A DNA stretch of 64,000 nucleotides from Taeniopygia guttata. Taxonomy: Eukaryota; Chordata; Aves; Passeriformes; Estrildidae. The stretch lies in contig NC_133063.1 in the NCBI RefSeq assembly GCF_048771995.1, positions 63,003,810 through 63,067,809 of the forward strand, written 5' to 3'. Position 1 is the stretch's first letter, and each line of letters opens with the position of its first letter. Shown piece after piece: positions 35,926 to 50,363 of this stretch. The translations under genes and the position numbers were made by a program. Below the pieces are notes generated by a model. The model ran no database searches. It had not been told where the DNA came from and was given only the letters and a program-made list of their open reading frames with translations.

Positions 35926-38900
35926 TTCAAACTCTCTGTTTGTGATGGAACACTATTTAAACCACTGGAATTAGATTAATTAGCTGTTGCTGATGTATAG
36001 AATATTTCTGATAAATTTTAAACAAATGAAGAATACTGTGGAGGTACTTGGTGGAAGAAGTAATGTCATAAGGTTGGAGTACCATTTTTAATGTTCCAGA
36101 GATACTGTCTCACCCTTCCAGTACTGGAGTTGTACTCTTTAGAGCTGTGAAGGTATAAGGCTAAAAAACAGGGGGTTGGGAGGGCAGCTATACAGTTTTT
36201 TATTAGTTAAGAGTAGTCAGAAGCAGAGAAGATAACAGGGACACAAATACAACTCACTTCTACCCTTAGGCTAGAAACACAAAACACTCAGAAACATTTT
36301 TAACTGTATTATCTAGAAAAAATTGAAGACTGGTTTTCCCAGTTGTATCCATTTGGATTAATCACATTTTTTTTTACTCCACTAATCTATATGCAAGATG
36401 CTGTAGCTGTTTCAAAGCCAATGAGGTAATTTTGGCATGATGATTACAGATTGCTATCCATTGAAATCGGTACTTTCTAGTCAACTGTTTTATGGAAAGC
36501 ATGGATGTTTTTAAAAATGCAGGACGAAAAGTGACATTACAAATCAGCTTCAAGCAAGCCCAGCCTGTTCTGGTGATGGTGCAGAGGCCTTATGTTGTGT
36601 GCCTTCAGCTCAGTGTCACTTCAGCTTTTTTCAGCGTAGTCAGTCATAAAGCTCTTAAACACCAGTACTGCTCTTCAGCAAGGTCATAGCTTGGGATTTT
36701 TGCTACAGTCAAAGCAACCTGGGCTGTCTGCCAGTTTGAAGTCACCACAGCAGGGTGGGCAGCAGCCTTCTTCACTGTACAGTGGCATGTTAGCTGGAAA
36801 CAAGAAATATCAAAAGACAGCCTATCCTTACAGGAAATTCTCCATTGTTCACATTGTGTTCAATAGTTCAAAGTTCCGTGTACAAATCACAGGAGAAAAT
36901 GCCTCCAAATGTCTCTTGGACTTTGTATTCATCGGCAAAACAGACTGAGTTACTCATTTCACCCAATAAACTTTATCTGTATGCACAAGGTACACACCCA
37001 AATGCTCTCTTTCCTAGAAAAAAAAGTTAAGACAATATCACAATGCAAAAAAGGTCATCTTATTTCCCTTCAAATACACAGTGATCACTTTTCTTTTGTC
37101 TTCACAAAGAATCACGCGAGAGCTCTAGCAGGAGAAGGTCAGTATTAAAAAAAAATTGAATGCTGAGCCTCATCTTGAAACTTTGTTGGTGTTTTGAAAT
37201 TTGTGAAACAGCTCTTCATGAACTGCAAGGACTGTGATGGACTTTTGCCTTTTTTTTTTTTTTTCCTCCCTATTATCACCATTCTGTTATTTCCCTGAAG
37301 AGGGGTTCCAGAGAATTTGCAGAGTCCTGGCAGGGTTCTTCAAATAATGCACATTACAGGAGAAAGATGCAGACTGTCAGGGCAAGTGTGGGACATGAAA
37401 CCCAGGCTGAAGTGCTGACACCAGAAAAAGGTCAGCCTGTGCTGCATAATTCTGGAAGGAAGAGTGAGCAATGGCAAAGGAGTTCAGGAGGGATATAACT
37501 CTCTTGGTCTATAAGCTATTCTAAACATTTATTACTTCTTTTTATGAGCTCCATTGACTTTTGAACTTTGTTTAAGGAAATAAATTGACGCAGCCATTTA
37601 GTGTGAAAGACTGTTGGTAGCATTAACCAATTAGGGCCATTCACAGGGTCATTCTCACCCCTAAGCTGACTGCCCAGGTTTCCTATTTGCTCTGTCAGCT
37701 CCAGTTTCTCCTGGCAGCCACAGCTAATTGTGGTGCAGAGAGGAGCTTTAAAGGCAAGCAAACCAGGTGTCTGCCTTTCATGGTGATGTCAGGGGCAAAA
37801 GAAGAGTGGATTGGGACACTCAAAACTTGAAGTCAGTTTCAGTGAGGAACAAGAGCATCCAGGAGCTGGACTGCACCTCTCTGGAGTCACCCTGCAGTGG
37901 AGTCATGTCAATGCAGAAGTAGTGGAGCAAGATGAGCTAGAAGATGCTAGCTTAAGCAGGAGGGTGTAGTGGGCAGGAAGGAAAATCAGTAATTCAAGTC
38001 CCTGAGATTGAAAACAGTCATCTGAGTCACTGGGTCCAGGTGTAGCTTATTTACCTGGCTGTTTATGAAGATGTCTGATTGAAGATCTGCTGGCAAATTT
38101 TTCTGAGAGGTAGAAATCAGGATTGTTAGAAAGGGCTGCAGTTAGGGCAGGTATCTGGCACATGGGAGCTCAGCACCTCATCCTCATCCTTACTCTGTTA
38201 AGTGCTTTGTTTTTCCTATTTCTCCTTTCTGAAGGGTTGAAATACTTTTCAGCTGAGCACACCAGCCAGTCAGGTAGTGGGGAGGAAAAATAATGGCTAC
38301 AGAAGCACAGTAACTTGACCAATGTTAAGGTCTCCCTTTTCGGAGATTATAGTGCAAATACAAGAGTATTTAATCTTTATAGTCAGAATGTTAGCAAAAT
38401 TATCACAGACTACCCTAGGGGAAAAAAAAAAAAAAAGCCAGTACTATTCAGTGTGGTCTGTCTCAATAATTCATTCTGCCATCTGAACTTAAGCCAAGTG
38501 CAGGTGGAGAGGTGTGCCTCATCTCCAGCTGCCGGGGGCTGCAGAGACCACCCCAGTGTTCCATGATTTCTCGAAGAAAGCTTCAACTAGCCTCTTTGCT
38601 GTATCTATGTATTAATTAAATATTTTGGTATGGATTAGTGGTACCACTGCCTACTCCGCTAGCAGAGTGAAGAACAAGCAACACAAAGACTTTTTGAAAT
38701 GCCTTTTCCATTTTCCTTTAAGTTTCATCCTTGGGGAGAATGATAATTTTTGTTCTGCTTTCCTTAGCTGTTTTTAGTAGAAGGATGTGGATGTCTTGCA
38801 AGGTTTCCTGCACTGGCAACATCCTAAGAGTTTAGATAACTTCTTTCTCTCACTGACATACTATCTATATTTGCTTTTTTTTTGTTTTTTTTTTTTTTCT

Positions 38901-40450
38901 TTCTTGCTGAAGATCTTTTTTCTACAGAGCAGATTAAAATGTACAGCAGCCCCATCTGTCTCAATGTCCCTGGAGATAGAATGTAGTCCAAGTCTCTCTT
39001 AAGCCTGTACATGCACCTAGCTGTGCTAGCACACAAACATTTTTAGCTTGCTTATACACATAATAGTCAAAGCAACTTGCTGATGACATCTCATCACTCA
39101 TGTGAGATGCAGAAATTCACTCTCTCCAGACTTTGTAAGACTATTTTCTAGCTTCATATTTTTTCATTACTATTATTGAACAAATCCTTACAGAGTATCC
39201 TACATGGTGTCATCTCTAAGAATATAAGGAATACTCTAAGAAAGCTAGATGTTTCATCTTAATTTTGTTGAGTTGAGCAGTACTCATATTTTCCATTCTT
39301 CTAGCCCTACTGCTGTGTAAATCCTAAACTTTTTTTCCCCTTTTAGACTCTGGTCATTTGGCATGCTCTGAAAAAGTGTTGAGTAGTTGATGGTATATTG
39401 GACAGCCATATACTTTTAAGGAATGTGTTTCACTTTACTCTAAAACCTTAGCTGAAGTAAAGACCCTTCTCTTTCTGGTGTCTACCTGCAGTTGGATGTC
39501 CTCCATTCTGTTGTCAGAGATTCCTAAAATCTATGTAATAGATAGTAATTCTCATTTTATTTCTTTGCATTCATCTAATTTACCCTGGTTTATGTTTAGT
39601 TTAATTTCTGTGTAATTTAAAAAATTTAATCCTGGTTATGAGTGTGAAGAATTAAATCAAAAGCATAACTGAATTACAGTTAAAATTGACCTTGGTCCAG
39701 ACAAGGTAATGGTTGTAATATAAAAAAATAATTAAATAGTAACGAAATAGATTTCTTATCTTGTTATATTGAGAAGAGATTAACTACTGCTGAAGAATAC
39801 AATTTCAAAAACATCTGAAGTCTTGCAAGTAAAAGTGAAGATCTTTTAAGATGAAGTACAGACCTCCTGCCCCCTGCCTTTAATATTTGCTCCTTTAGTA
39901 GATTTTATTGTTTTCTGTAATAGTTGCCAGTCACCTGCAGATGGAATGCACACAAACAGATGGTCTTAATATGTTTTGCAAGTGACAGCCTTTAATGTCA
40001 CAATCAGATGTAAATTTTTAAATGCTTCAATTTGTACACCTCTCTTGCCAACAAAAGGAGAGGGATTGCATTTTCTTTTATTTAAAAACATTTTTTTAAT
40101 GCCTAAAACTTCATAGAACAAGTAGTTGTGATACAGAAGATTTTCCTACTGAAACCTGTGCAGGGTATTACTTCTAGTAATATAACTAGATGTTCCCCCA
40201 AAACAGCCTCACAAAGTTGCAAAGAAAAACAGTCATGAAAAGATAAAATGTTTATCCTTGGCCTTTGAACCATTGCTAAATGAAAACCGCAAATGACTGG
40301 GTTTAGTCATATAAAGATCTTTAACTTGTCAGTTAAAATTTTACTCAGGAAAGTATTACAGGTTGTTGCAAAAATGATGCAGGAGAACTAATTAATTAAT
40401 AACAGTTTCTTGCCTTCATGGGAAGACTGCCAGTTTGGAGTCTTCATCTC

Positions 40451-40485
40451 TCCTGCACTTCCTGCACTTCCTGCACTTCCTGCAC
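40451..40485 (+). repeat. 9-bp tandem repeat, about four copies
   Basis: tcctgcact repeated three times exactly, followed by a fourth unit missing its last base. Confidence 0.9.
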
Positions 40486-42344
40486 CTGGTCTTTGCAAAA
40501 AACCAAGTCTCATATAAAGACAAATGCTTACTCATGTCTTCTTGTTGAACTGTTTTGTTATACTTTTCTGTGCTCTAGTGTCTACTACCATGTTTTACTT
40601 GAGGATCCTGTAAGTCTCTGTTTAAAAAGTTCAGTCTGTAGCTCTTCTGGTTGTAAGTGAAGCATATAGAACTCCCCTGTTTATGGGGTATGAATCTGAA
40701 ATTTTTATGAAATCATGGATCAGAGGCTGCTGTAAACGAACCATATTCTATAAATGGAGCATTTACTCCAGATGAACCACTCCATTAAATTATTGTTTTG
40801 CTTTTATGGATTTTTAAAGACAAAAATGTAGTGTTTCAGACCTACTGAGCTGGTTTTACCAATATGTGTACTTTCTTGTTGGTTGGTGTTTGTTTCTTTA
40901 GCTATTTCTATATCGTTTTCTTTCACCTAAACTGAAACACCTTTCCTTTAATAATCCTGTGCAGGCTAGTCTCTGCCTTTATGTCACAATGATTCTTGTG
41001 ACTTTATCTACTTTATGACTACTTTGTCATACATCTAGCTCATCTCTTCTATATCTGGAAACCAAGAAACTGATCACGCTGTGTCATTTCTTGGGCTAAA
41101 GCTTAATTAATTTAAGAAGCTACTGTTGTACTCTGCCCATTCTGTCTATTCCAGAACTAGAACTCTCCATAGTTCTTGGAAATCTTAGGTACAAATCTGA
41201 AAATCGCTACAGAATTTGTTAATAGGAAGACAGTAATACCCTTCCAAATGGTGACAGAGATCTCATTACTGATGAGGTGTAGGTGTAGGTGGTTTGGTTT
41301 GATGGCACTATGAATACATTCTATTTTTAGATCTTTATTTTTTTCAGATACCTCCATGAAAACACACAAAATAGGTGACAAGAAAACACAGCTAGTCTAA
41401 TTTAATGCAATTCTGAACTGAAAAATTAATTTCTCAGTCCCCAAACCTGCCCATGCTTCCTGTGCTAATCTTCTATTAATTGAAACATACCTTCAGTCAG
41501 TACTGTTTTCTCATCTATGATTTTTTTTTCTGGACTCTGCCTGGATATATAACAGTCTGATCATAGATATTTGTATTGTAAATTATGGAATTGTTTGTTT
41601 TTTTGTTGTGGGTTTTTTTCTCTGTGCAGGAATATGTCTCACAGGATGACTCCAGTTTCATACTAGAAAGAAATTATGCTGGTCTGTCATATCCTGATAC
41701 TCTACTACAGCACAAGCTAAAACTAGATTAATAGCAAAGGAAATCATCACCTCTTTCTGAAAAAACAGGTTTTTTTGAAGCCTCCTAAGTGGAAGTTGGT
41801 TCCAAGTAGCTGGAGATATTTGTCCAGATTACAGCTGGAGGTATTCCACCTGCAGGCACATTTAAGACAGAACTCAGAAGAGTCACATGGAGAAAAAGAA
41901 TAGCATTGCCCTGTTTCTGTGTTTTGGGTAAACATTTATTATTTCATGTGCCTACAGAAATTCTTTTTTGAAACTAGGACTGCCACATTTGGTATCTTCT
42001 GCAGAGCCAGATGCTGTGAGATTTTTTTACCTTTTCTGCTAGGATCACATTCACTTGTAAAAGTGCTTCAAATGTCTACTGCTGCTTTATGGATTTTGTC
42101 TGTCTGTTTAAAAAATGAATTTTGGTTCCCCTACCAGTAAGGAACATCTGCTCTTTTTGAGACTCTACACAACAGAAGAGTAATAAAATTCACAATTAGA
42201 TAAATGGCTTGAGTGAATGACTGGGTGTGTGAAGCAACAATAAAGATCAGAAAATACTTCCTGACTATTGCAGGAGTAAACCAGAAGGTTAAATATAGTT
42301 CATCAGTTGTGCTGCTAAAATAATCTTAGTTGCCTTACTGCAAG

Positions 42345-42408
42345 TCACTCACTCACTCACTCACTCACTCACTCACTCACTCACTCACTCACTCACTCAC
42401 TCACTCAC
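42345..42408 (+). repeat. (TCAC)16 microsatellite
   Basis: Sixteen perfect tcac units in 64 bp with no interruption, so probably length-variable between individuals. Confidence 0.97.
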
Positions 42409-45400
42409 CTCTTCTGGCCACCTACTGCATTAAAAACAATACAATTAAGATAACAAAGAGTAGAACAAAAAATTAAAACTCTTCTAGTTAATTTTGCCAA
42501 GTTTCTAAGGTGTTATGTGATACTGTTCTGTGATTTGAGTTTATAGGATAGAAAACCAACAACATCACATACAATCAATTTTTCCATTTTGTCATTAAGT
42601 TTGAAATGAGAAGGTTAATTTTTGTTCAAAACTTAGAAATACAGTTGAGCTTGACCTATATACATACTGGAATAGGAAGGAGGCAGAATCACTGGCACTT
42701 CCATGTGCCAAAACAAGAATTTTTAGTATGCTTTGTCTTTCTCCTAGTTGTAGTGAAAATATAACTTAATAACTTCGAGAGAGGCCCATTTACCTTCAAC
42801 AGGTGATTCACACATAGCATTCATTCAAATCCAAGAGAAGAAGAAAAATATTTTTACTCCATGAGGAACATCTCCACAACTGGTGGCAAATATTAACGGG
42901 ACAAAGTATGCAAGAAAAACTGAAAGGAATCTTTCTAGAACAGTCAGCTGCATGCACATGTCCTGTCAGACTTTCAAGCACTCAGAATTTTAGTTGATGT
43001 TTCTTTGTGTGTTTATTTTTCATGTGGTAGAAAACTGGAAATACTTAAATTTTTTGAGGTTTATTCAAATAGTTCTAGTGATGTCGAATAACTCATACAT
43101 CTAAGCATAATCTCAGATAGAGAGATCCCACATCTTTTATGGCTTCAAATACTTTATTTTAAGTAAACATCAAAGTCTTAACATTCAGAATGATTTTGTT
43201 AGGAAATAAGTAAGACTGTTTTGTGATGTTATTTAGCTGCCTGAAGTGTAATATGCTTTTTAATTTAGAAAATTATAAATTAATAATTAAAAAGTAATGT
43301 TATGGCAGTGTAAAATGTTCCCTAGTAGAAGTCTTATAACTTATTTTTAAATGTGAGAAAGTAGTAATTTTCTAGATTTGTCCCTTCTGATATAATACTA
43401 TTTCTTTCTGAGATGGTATTCAACCAGGTATGAGGACTACATACCAGGCATTCATTTTGCCTTACTGATAATTTCCAGTATTTAATAGTATTCATCTCTC
43501 TAAAACGTATATTTTAAAATAAATTCAGTGTTCATACTTAAACAGTTTTAATTTTGTCTGCATATAGATCTCTTTCAAAATATATCTCAAGGCTGAAATT
43601 TTCAGGAAGCTGAAGGGCAATTCTACACTTATCTCACATAACCAGCAAATAGAAGTACCCACTCCTGTGACATTCTTACCACAGTCTTTCCTTCAATCTT
43701 GATTTTTTATGAAGTGCTCACACTGAAATAAATGAAACTGAAATGAATGAAGTGTCCAGTGGGACTTGAAAGCATGATGCATCCCAGCGTTACTAAGATG
43801 TCTCAGTTTACCTAGCTGGTTTAGCCCCTGTAGTTAGGAGATAGGTTAAATTTGCCTTCAGTAGTTTTGTTCTCTATACTTTCAAGACTTTTATCCAATG
43901 CAGATGTATGCATATTTATTAATATTTTTAAAGTAAGTACCATGGGATTTGAAAGAGTTACAAGGAAACAAATTATTTCAATTAATGTAAAGTAATTACT
44001 ATCATCAGCGAACATAAAATTAACTGCATGCATGGATCAATAGTGCAACACAGGCTACTGAACTGTTAAGCAAGTTCAAGTTGCCACATGCCACACTGAA
44101 TATGACAAGAAGTCTGGGGAAAACTGTGGGCTATTATGAAATTGAAATTGCTAACATAACACATATTTGCAAGTGGCAAATTCATATTGTGAAGAAACCT
44201 TTATTAGGAGGTTCTAAAGGTTATCTCTAAAAGCTCTCTAAAACCTTTTATATTTTATATGTAATGATATTTTATTTTTAAGTAAGTAAACCTCCAAAGT
44301 ATAACCCCCAAAGAAATGGATCTATTATTTGGTTTCTTGTTACATGCCATTAGCTGGAATCTGTTTTATTCTTGATATATGTAGAACTCATAAACTCATT
44401 CCACAGTGAATTATTTTTTATTGAATATGAATGAATATTTATTGTGCTGTAATTATTATGCTCAATTTCCCTTCAAAACAATTTGGTTCCTTGGAGTATG
44501 GTATGACCCAATAAGGAAATATAAAGGAGTTTAATTTTCCTCTGGTGAAATTCAGAGTGAAGTTTTTTTAAAAAAATGTGATTAGATAAAACCGAAAAAT
44601 TTCCCTATAACATTTCACTGTAGTAGATAAACATATACCAAATACTGAAATACTTCATTAGTATAAAAAAAAAAAAACAACCAACTAATTTCGAGGGGGT
44701 ATGAGAAATTAATCCTTTTAATATCCAGATAATACAATATTACATGTATGTATAGTTGCATTAACTCTGAACCTGACTAATACACCTTAGGGAATTACAA
44801 TGGTTTTTTAATAGCATAAGGACCAGAGAAGTGAAATACTTTAAATTTTTGAAGGAAAAGAAAGAACTTGTCTTAAGTAAAGCACTTTAGATGCAAGAGA
44901 TCATTGTAGTTTGTGGTTTTTTTAAAAAAATAATTAATTTTGAAGTGTCAGTTACTTATTTAAATCTAGTATTATACAGTATATAGTAAATATATAACAT
45001 TATAATTCTTTTTGTAAGAGAATAGTATACCAATTCATTTTTTAGTAAATGTCAAATATGAAAACTTACTTCTGTGTCTTGGCTAAAATAGAGTAATAGA
45101 GGAGACTAGCAGGCATAATCTGCATTCTGCTTTATGAAACATTTGATCTAAGACTTTATCATTAAAAAGTTTGCCCTTCCAGAGAGGAATAGCCACTCAC
45201 AGGATTGAGTTGTAAACTTGGAGAGCCTTGTAAGTACATAATCAGCATTAAAGCCAGATTTCATTTAATGTTGCTGCTGTTTTTCTTCCCTCTCATTGAT
45301 TTTTCCAACTGTGTCTTCCGTGTGGAAGACCACTTTATTAACTGGTATAACTGGGTTATATTCTAAAACTTTAGCTTTATAAAAGTTCTATAGCAAAAAT

Positions 45401-48400
45401 AGTTGTTCACTTTCTTAGTTTTCTTCTCATATTCTCTTTTTCTGCTCTGTGGAAATGAAGAGAGGAAACTATTCCATTGAAAGCCCAAGAAGCAACTTAT
45501 AACAACAGGTGAGGAAGAAAAGGATTTAGATGCTTAAGAGTTATGGGTAGTCATCCTTCTTTGAACATGCATGGGACATTTCTTCTAGATCTTGAAACCA
45601 CAGTAATTTTGTGGTGTAAGAGACCCATTCCTTAACCATCTCCTGCTTAAATCCTGGTAAATGTGATTGTTGTCTTGTGCTCTATTTTAACCTTTTCTGA
45701 AGAATGAATCTTGGGAAGGAATTAAATGAAGAAAGTAAGAGGGTGAAAGAGAAGAGAAGAAATAACAGACAGTAAGACAGTAGTTTGTAGTACCTCTCCT
45801 TAATACAAAAATGGGGGAAAACTACACTCTTCTCGGAGGCTTTTGGAGCTTTGTAAATGTTGTAAAATTAATTAAGTGTGTTGGTAACAGCGGTTATATA
45901 GGGAGAGCCCTCATAAAGTTTAATGTTCTACATGTTTAACAGTTATATGTATGCATAGTTATATAAACCTTTAGATGGTAGGAAAAATACAAGTTTTTTT
46001 AATATTAAAATAAATATTTATAGTAGTCAATTCAGAGCTGTGTCAATATTATGTCATGTTTTGAAAATTATTTACATTTGGAAGCATGTCAGCTTGTAAG
46101 AAGAGCTCTAGATGAGCACCGCTTCATGTGTTAAAAGACCACAGTAGAAGTATTTGGTGAAATCCCTATATTCAACAGTCATTAATAACCAATCCCTTCC
46201 TTTCTTGATAATAGGATTCTCAGAAACTGGGCAGGACATAAGAAGTTTACTGCCTCAGTCAAAGGAGATTTTTTGGGTGCTTTAGAGTCCCATAATGTAT
46301 TCAAACCACTGAAATTCCTTGTTCCTTCCTCAAACCTGTAATATGTTCTTAGAAATATTATATTATTAAAGGAAAGGTTTTTATTTGCAATTCTGCTTCT
46401 CTCACTCCAAGCTCCTCTGTCACACAGGAGATGTCAGTGTGCCCTAGGTGTATCTGGTATACTGGGTGTCATCTGTCCAGTTCTGCACACACTTACTGCC
46501 TTCCAGACCTCAAGCTGTGCCTGCTTCTGTCACACACACTGCTCATGACTTGGAACGGCAGAGGATCTTGAGAGGTGTGTGGTATCACCATGGGATTTGG
46601 ACCTTTGTGATCATAACAGAGTTTCTTTGTTAGTTAAATTGTTCCTTATATTAGGTGATGAGCTCTTGTGGTGTGGGGCTGCTTATGTCCTGTGCTCTAC
46701 AATGCACCAAGGTGTTTGGGTCAGTTACCCTGTGTCATTGCATGACGCCAGAAGTAGCAGAGTTAGCAGTGGTAGTGATAGCACATGCTGAAAACCAAGA
46801 AAAAGTAAGTCTTACACTTGGGGAAGTCATGCAAGTCTGTAAGGCTCTAACTGGGGTGAGCATTAGCTTTATAGTACATATATTTTATTAATCCAGGAAA
46901 AAAGTACACATGAATTCAGGGAATCATACAGTAGGGAGGTTTTCCCTTCCATAAGTGGAGACTTGTTTGATTTTTAAATCAAACCAGATATGTATACTCA
47001 AGAAAAGTGCATCCAGCAGGTATACTAATGTTATACTCTCTGATCTGATTTTAACTTTTAACCTTTCTAGCTCCTTTTAACAGTTTATAGGTGTTCACTT
47101 CCAGTAAAAGCTAGAAGCTATAGTAAATTTTGTCCCATTTTCATGAGAACTCAGCTTCAGGAACATGACAACTGGTCATGTAAAAGAAGAGATAATGTAC
47201 CATCAAGCGTGAATTTTTGCAAATAAGCCATTTTTGGGTGTAAATTGTGGAAAATAATGTACACTAAATGCTACAAGGATATTTCATCACTGAATATTTA
47301 TTTTCTATAAAAGTCTGAGGTTGAGCATTACATAAAATACTACAATTAAATATTATATTGTATAACTATCAAACATTGAACTGAGGTCTACATGCAGTAC
47401 TTGTGCAATATTTTGCTTATGTTTCTGATGGCTCACTTTATTAATGCCTAGGATATTATTTATCTAATTATTTATTCATTTTAAAAGCAGTCAGAATAAA
47501 ATGTAGGTGTATAAAATATTCAGCTAGATTAAGATAATGGTGGCTTAGACAAAAATAATTTGAATCAGTGAGAAATGTAAAATAAAAATTTGTATATGTG
47601 AGCCTGTGTGTGAGGAAATAATATGAGCAGATGCAGTGCAGCCTGCACAATGCACATAACTATTATATCTGTATAGTTGGAAGCAATAGATTTTAATACC
47701 ATAAAAATAATTTGAATATCTTTCATTTTTAAAACAAATATTGCATAGTGGCTCCTGCTGAAATGGTTTCAGAAGTATATCTGAAATTTTCTGTATTATA
47801 ATTTTATTTCTATACTTTAAAAATGTATTTCATCAGAAACCACCTTCTTTTATATCTCTCTTGTCAAAGGAATATAGGAACGTACAGGTTCATACATTAA
47901 ATACAGAGGTTCAGATATAATTTCTGATTTAAATCCTTTATTTGCCAGATGCATTTTCTGATGCTTGAAATTTGCAGTAATTTGCATAACATCCTACAAA
48001 AAAAAATAATTCAAGTAAGGTGCAATGTTCCATTTCAGTCTATATCAGTGAAAATATGCTGTACTTACTGAATCATACAATTTGCTATACAATTTCTTCA
48101 GTTAAACAATTATCAGATTCACGAGGGCAGTGAAATTACATCTAAATTAATATTTTATTTCTTATTGTTTTTCCTACTGAATCAACACACATGATGGCAA
48201 GTTTCTGTTTCAGCATATGCATTTTCAACTTTTCTTAGGGCAGTTCTCCATAAAATCAGTAGAGTATGGAACACTCAGTGACGCTCTGCACTGATTTTGT
48301 GGTGTTGGCTCTCTTCTGATTTACTACTGCTAAGCTTAATTTTAAACATTAAACCCAACAAAGTTAAATGCCTTCTTGTCTTATTTGTCTGTATAAGGAG

Positions 48401-50232
48401 TTTCTATACAGCAATTATTAAAATGTCAATTCATGAACAAGTTGTTCTACACACAATAGTTGGTGTATTCAAGCAGAAGTGGTATATAAATAAATCACCT
48501 TTCAAATGCTGTTTACATTAAGAGAAGAGTTGAAAACAGACTGTTCTCAAGCATTGTTATTACTTATACGGTGTTTTCAATGTAGTGAACATTTTGTTTT
48601 AGTTCCCATGCTGAAAAGAACCACTTTTTAATTCTTGTTGGAAGGAAGTTAAGAAATCTCAGGTGGAAAACATAATAGAGCCCCAGAGTTCTCTGGTTTT
48701 TTGCATCCTTGTCCCCATGCCTCTGCTATTCTTTTAGAATCAAGTAGGAGATACTGACAACAGAAAATCAGTCTGTCTGATTTGCACAAAACCAGTCAAC
48801 CATAATTGCAAGTCATTAGGAAAAAAACTACATATGGACAGCTGACTTTTTTTCAATAATTATTTTGTTTTTAATCTAATATTGCAGGAGAATTTCAAGT
48901 ATTTGTTTGTCATTCTTGATTAGGGTGACCTCTTTCTCAGGACCTAGAGAAGAGAATTAATTTTCTTCCAAACAGAAAATTGTGAGTTTGGCATTCATCT
49001 CAATGATACATGTATTATATTCCCCTAAGATGTTTTATAAAGTAACAACAATTTTTTCTCATTTTGATTTTTTTAAAATAAAATTGAATTTATCTCCTTT
49101 AATAAAAAGTTGCACATGTGTAAATATTAGTTAATTAGTACTGCTAGTAACTTTGTTTACTTCAGCTCTTCCTCAGTTACCTAAAAAAAAAAGATTTAGT
49201 CAAAGAACACATAAATGCAAACAGGTTTAATCAATTCCACATATATAAACCTGTATAGAGCACTGTATAGATTTGCTCAGTCTAGTGGAACTGTAAAGAC
49301 AGATCTGTTCCAAATGCTTTTCCCAGGAGATGCCACTTATATCCTGAAGCACCATAGATAGTATAACCTATGCTTACTGCATGTGAAGGTACATTCACTT
49401 AGTGCAGTAATCTGTTAGTGAAAAAAAAGATTTTCTCAATCTCTGAATTCTTAAATTTGTGCCTTTTAGACAATTTATCAGTATTTAAGGAAAGGTTAAA
49501 CTGCCAAATGCCTCTCATCATCCCCTAACAGTAGAAAAGTGTGAGCTACAAACTTTCAGATGATGCAATGTGGAGCCTTTTCCTACCCTTTGCAGCCCAT
49601 GCTCTCCTGCCCTGGTTGCAGCTCAGCCTGTGGGGTGTTCACAAGGGGTATAATGCTTGTACTTTTAAAGCGGATGTTAAAAAAGAATTGTATCCCAGTT
49701 CTGCTTTTGTACTTTAAAATATATGAGCACATTTTAATTCTCATATTAGGAAATCTCCATAAAACTTTTATCTTACTATCTGTTGTAAATAACCCGATAT
49801 TTCTTTGACGCCTTGTCAGTAACAGTGGATAATAATAATTTCAAGAACAACAACATTAGGAAAAGGTTTGAAATTAATCATGTCACCCTGTTTTAAGACA
49901 CTCTTATGAGTAAGGCTACACATGTATTTCCTTAGTCTTCTATTGACTAGAAGAAAACACTGGTTGAAGAACTTTGAAGCAAAATCCAACAGCCAAGTTA
50001 TTAATCCCATCTAGGACTCTTAGGTATGGATGGAACAATAAAACAAATAGAAGTTTAATTCATCATAGATTTGCTAAAATTAATCATAATAATAATAATA
50101 GCAACAGTAATTTAGGCTACTATTTCCTTTTGTTTTCAAGTATTGGAACTGTAATGCACTCTGCACTACATGGTTGAAGAGACCAAATCAGACAGAAGAT
50201 AAATACAGGTGGGAGACACCTGATTGTCTTAC

Positions 50233-50363
50233 CATAATTCTCACAAAGCGTGGTTGGGCATAACTTGGAAGGAAGTCCTCAGCATGCTTATAAAGTCTTT
50301 CTCCCTTAAAGTTGTGGTAACATTTAAGCACAATAGCTGCCATCCCTGTCCTTCCTTCATAAT
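50233..50363 (-). pseudogene. FATP relic, exon with EGRTGMAAI
   Basis: The acceptor is ttttttag and the donor is g|gtaaga, with no frame lesion. Encodes YEGRTGMAAIVLKCYHNFKG, then ERLYKHAEDFLPSYAQPRFV and RIM. This matches the penultimate exon of SLC27A2/A6, including FLPSYA-PRF. It is the best kept exon of the relic. Confidence 0.9.

Larger units (their letters stand above)
35930..50232. other. Noncoding AT-rich region between RFK and the FATP relic
   Basis: No exon, RNA gene or long repeat is recognised over about 14 kb. It holds simple repeats (listed) and short homopolymers (T runs near 37251 and 38891, A runs near 38421 and 44667). The missing last exon of the FATP relic might lie here, but I could not find it. 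Confidence 0.5.

Noticed and set aside
37516-37761. An 81-codon open frame on the minus strand
   Set aside because: I recognise no family; it has no splice sites or promoter that would support a gene, and this length is expected by chance.
42345-42408. Regular short repeats as a CRISPR-like array
   Set aside because: It is a simple tetranucleotide microsatellite with no spacers, in a vertebrate genome.
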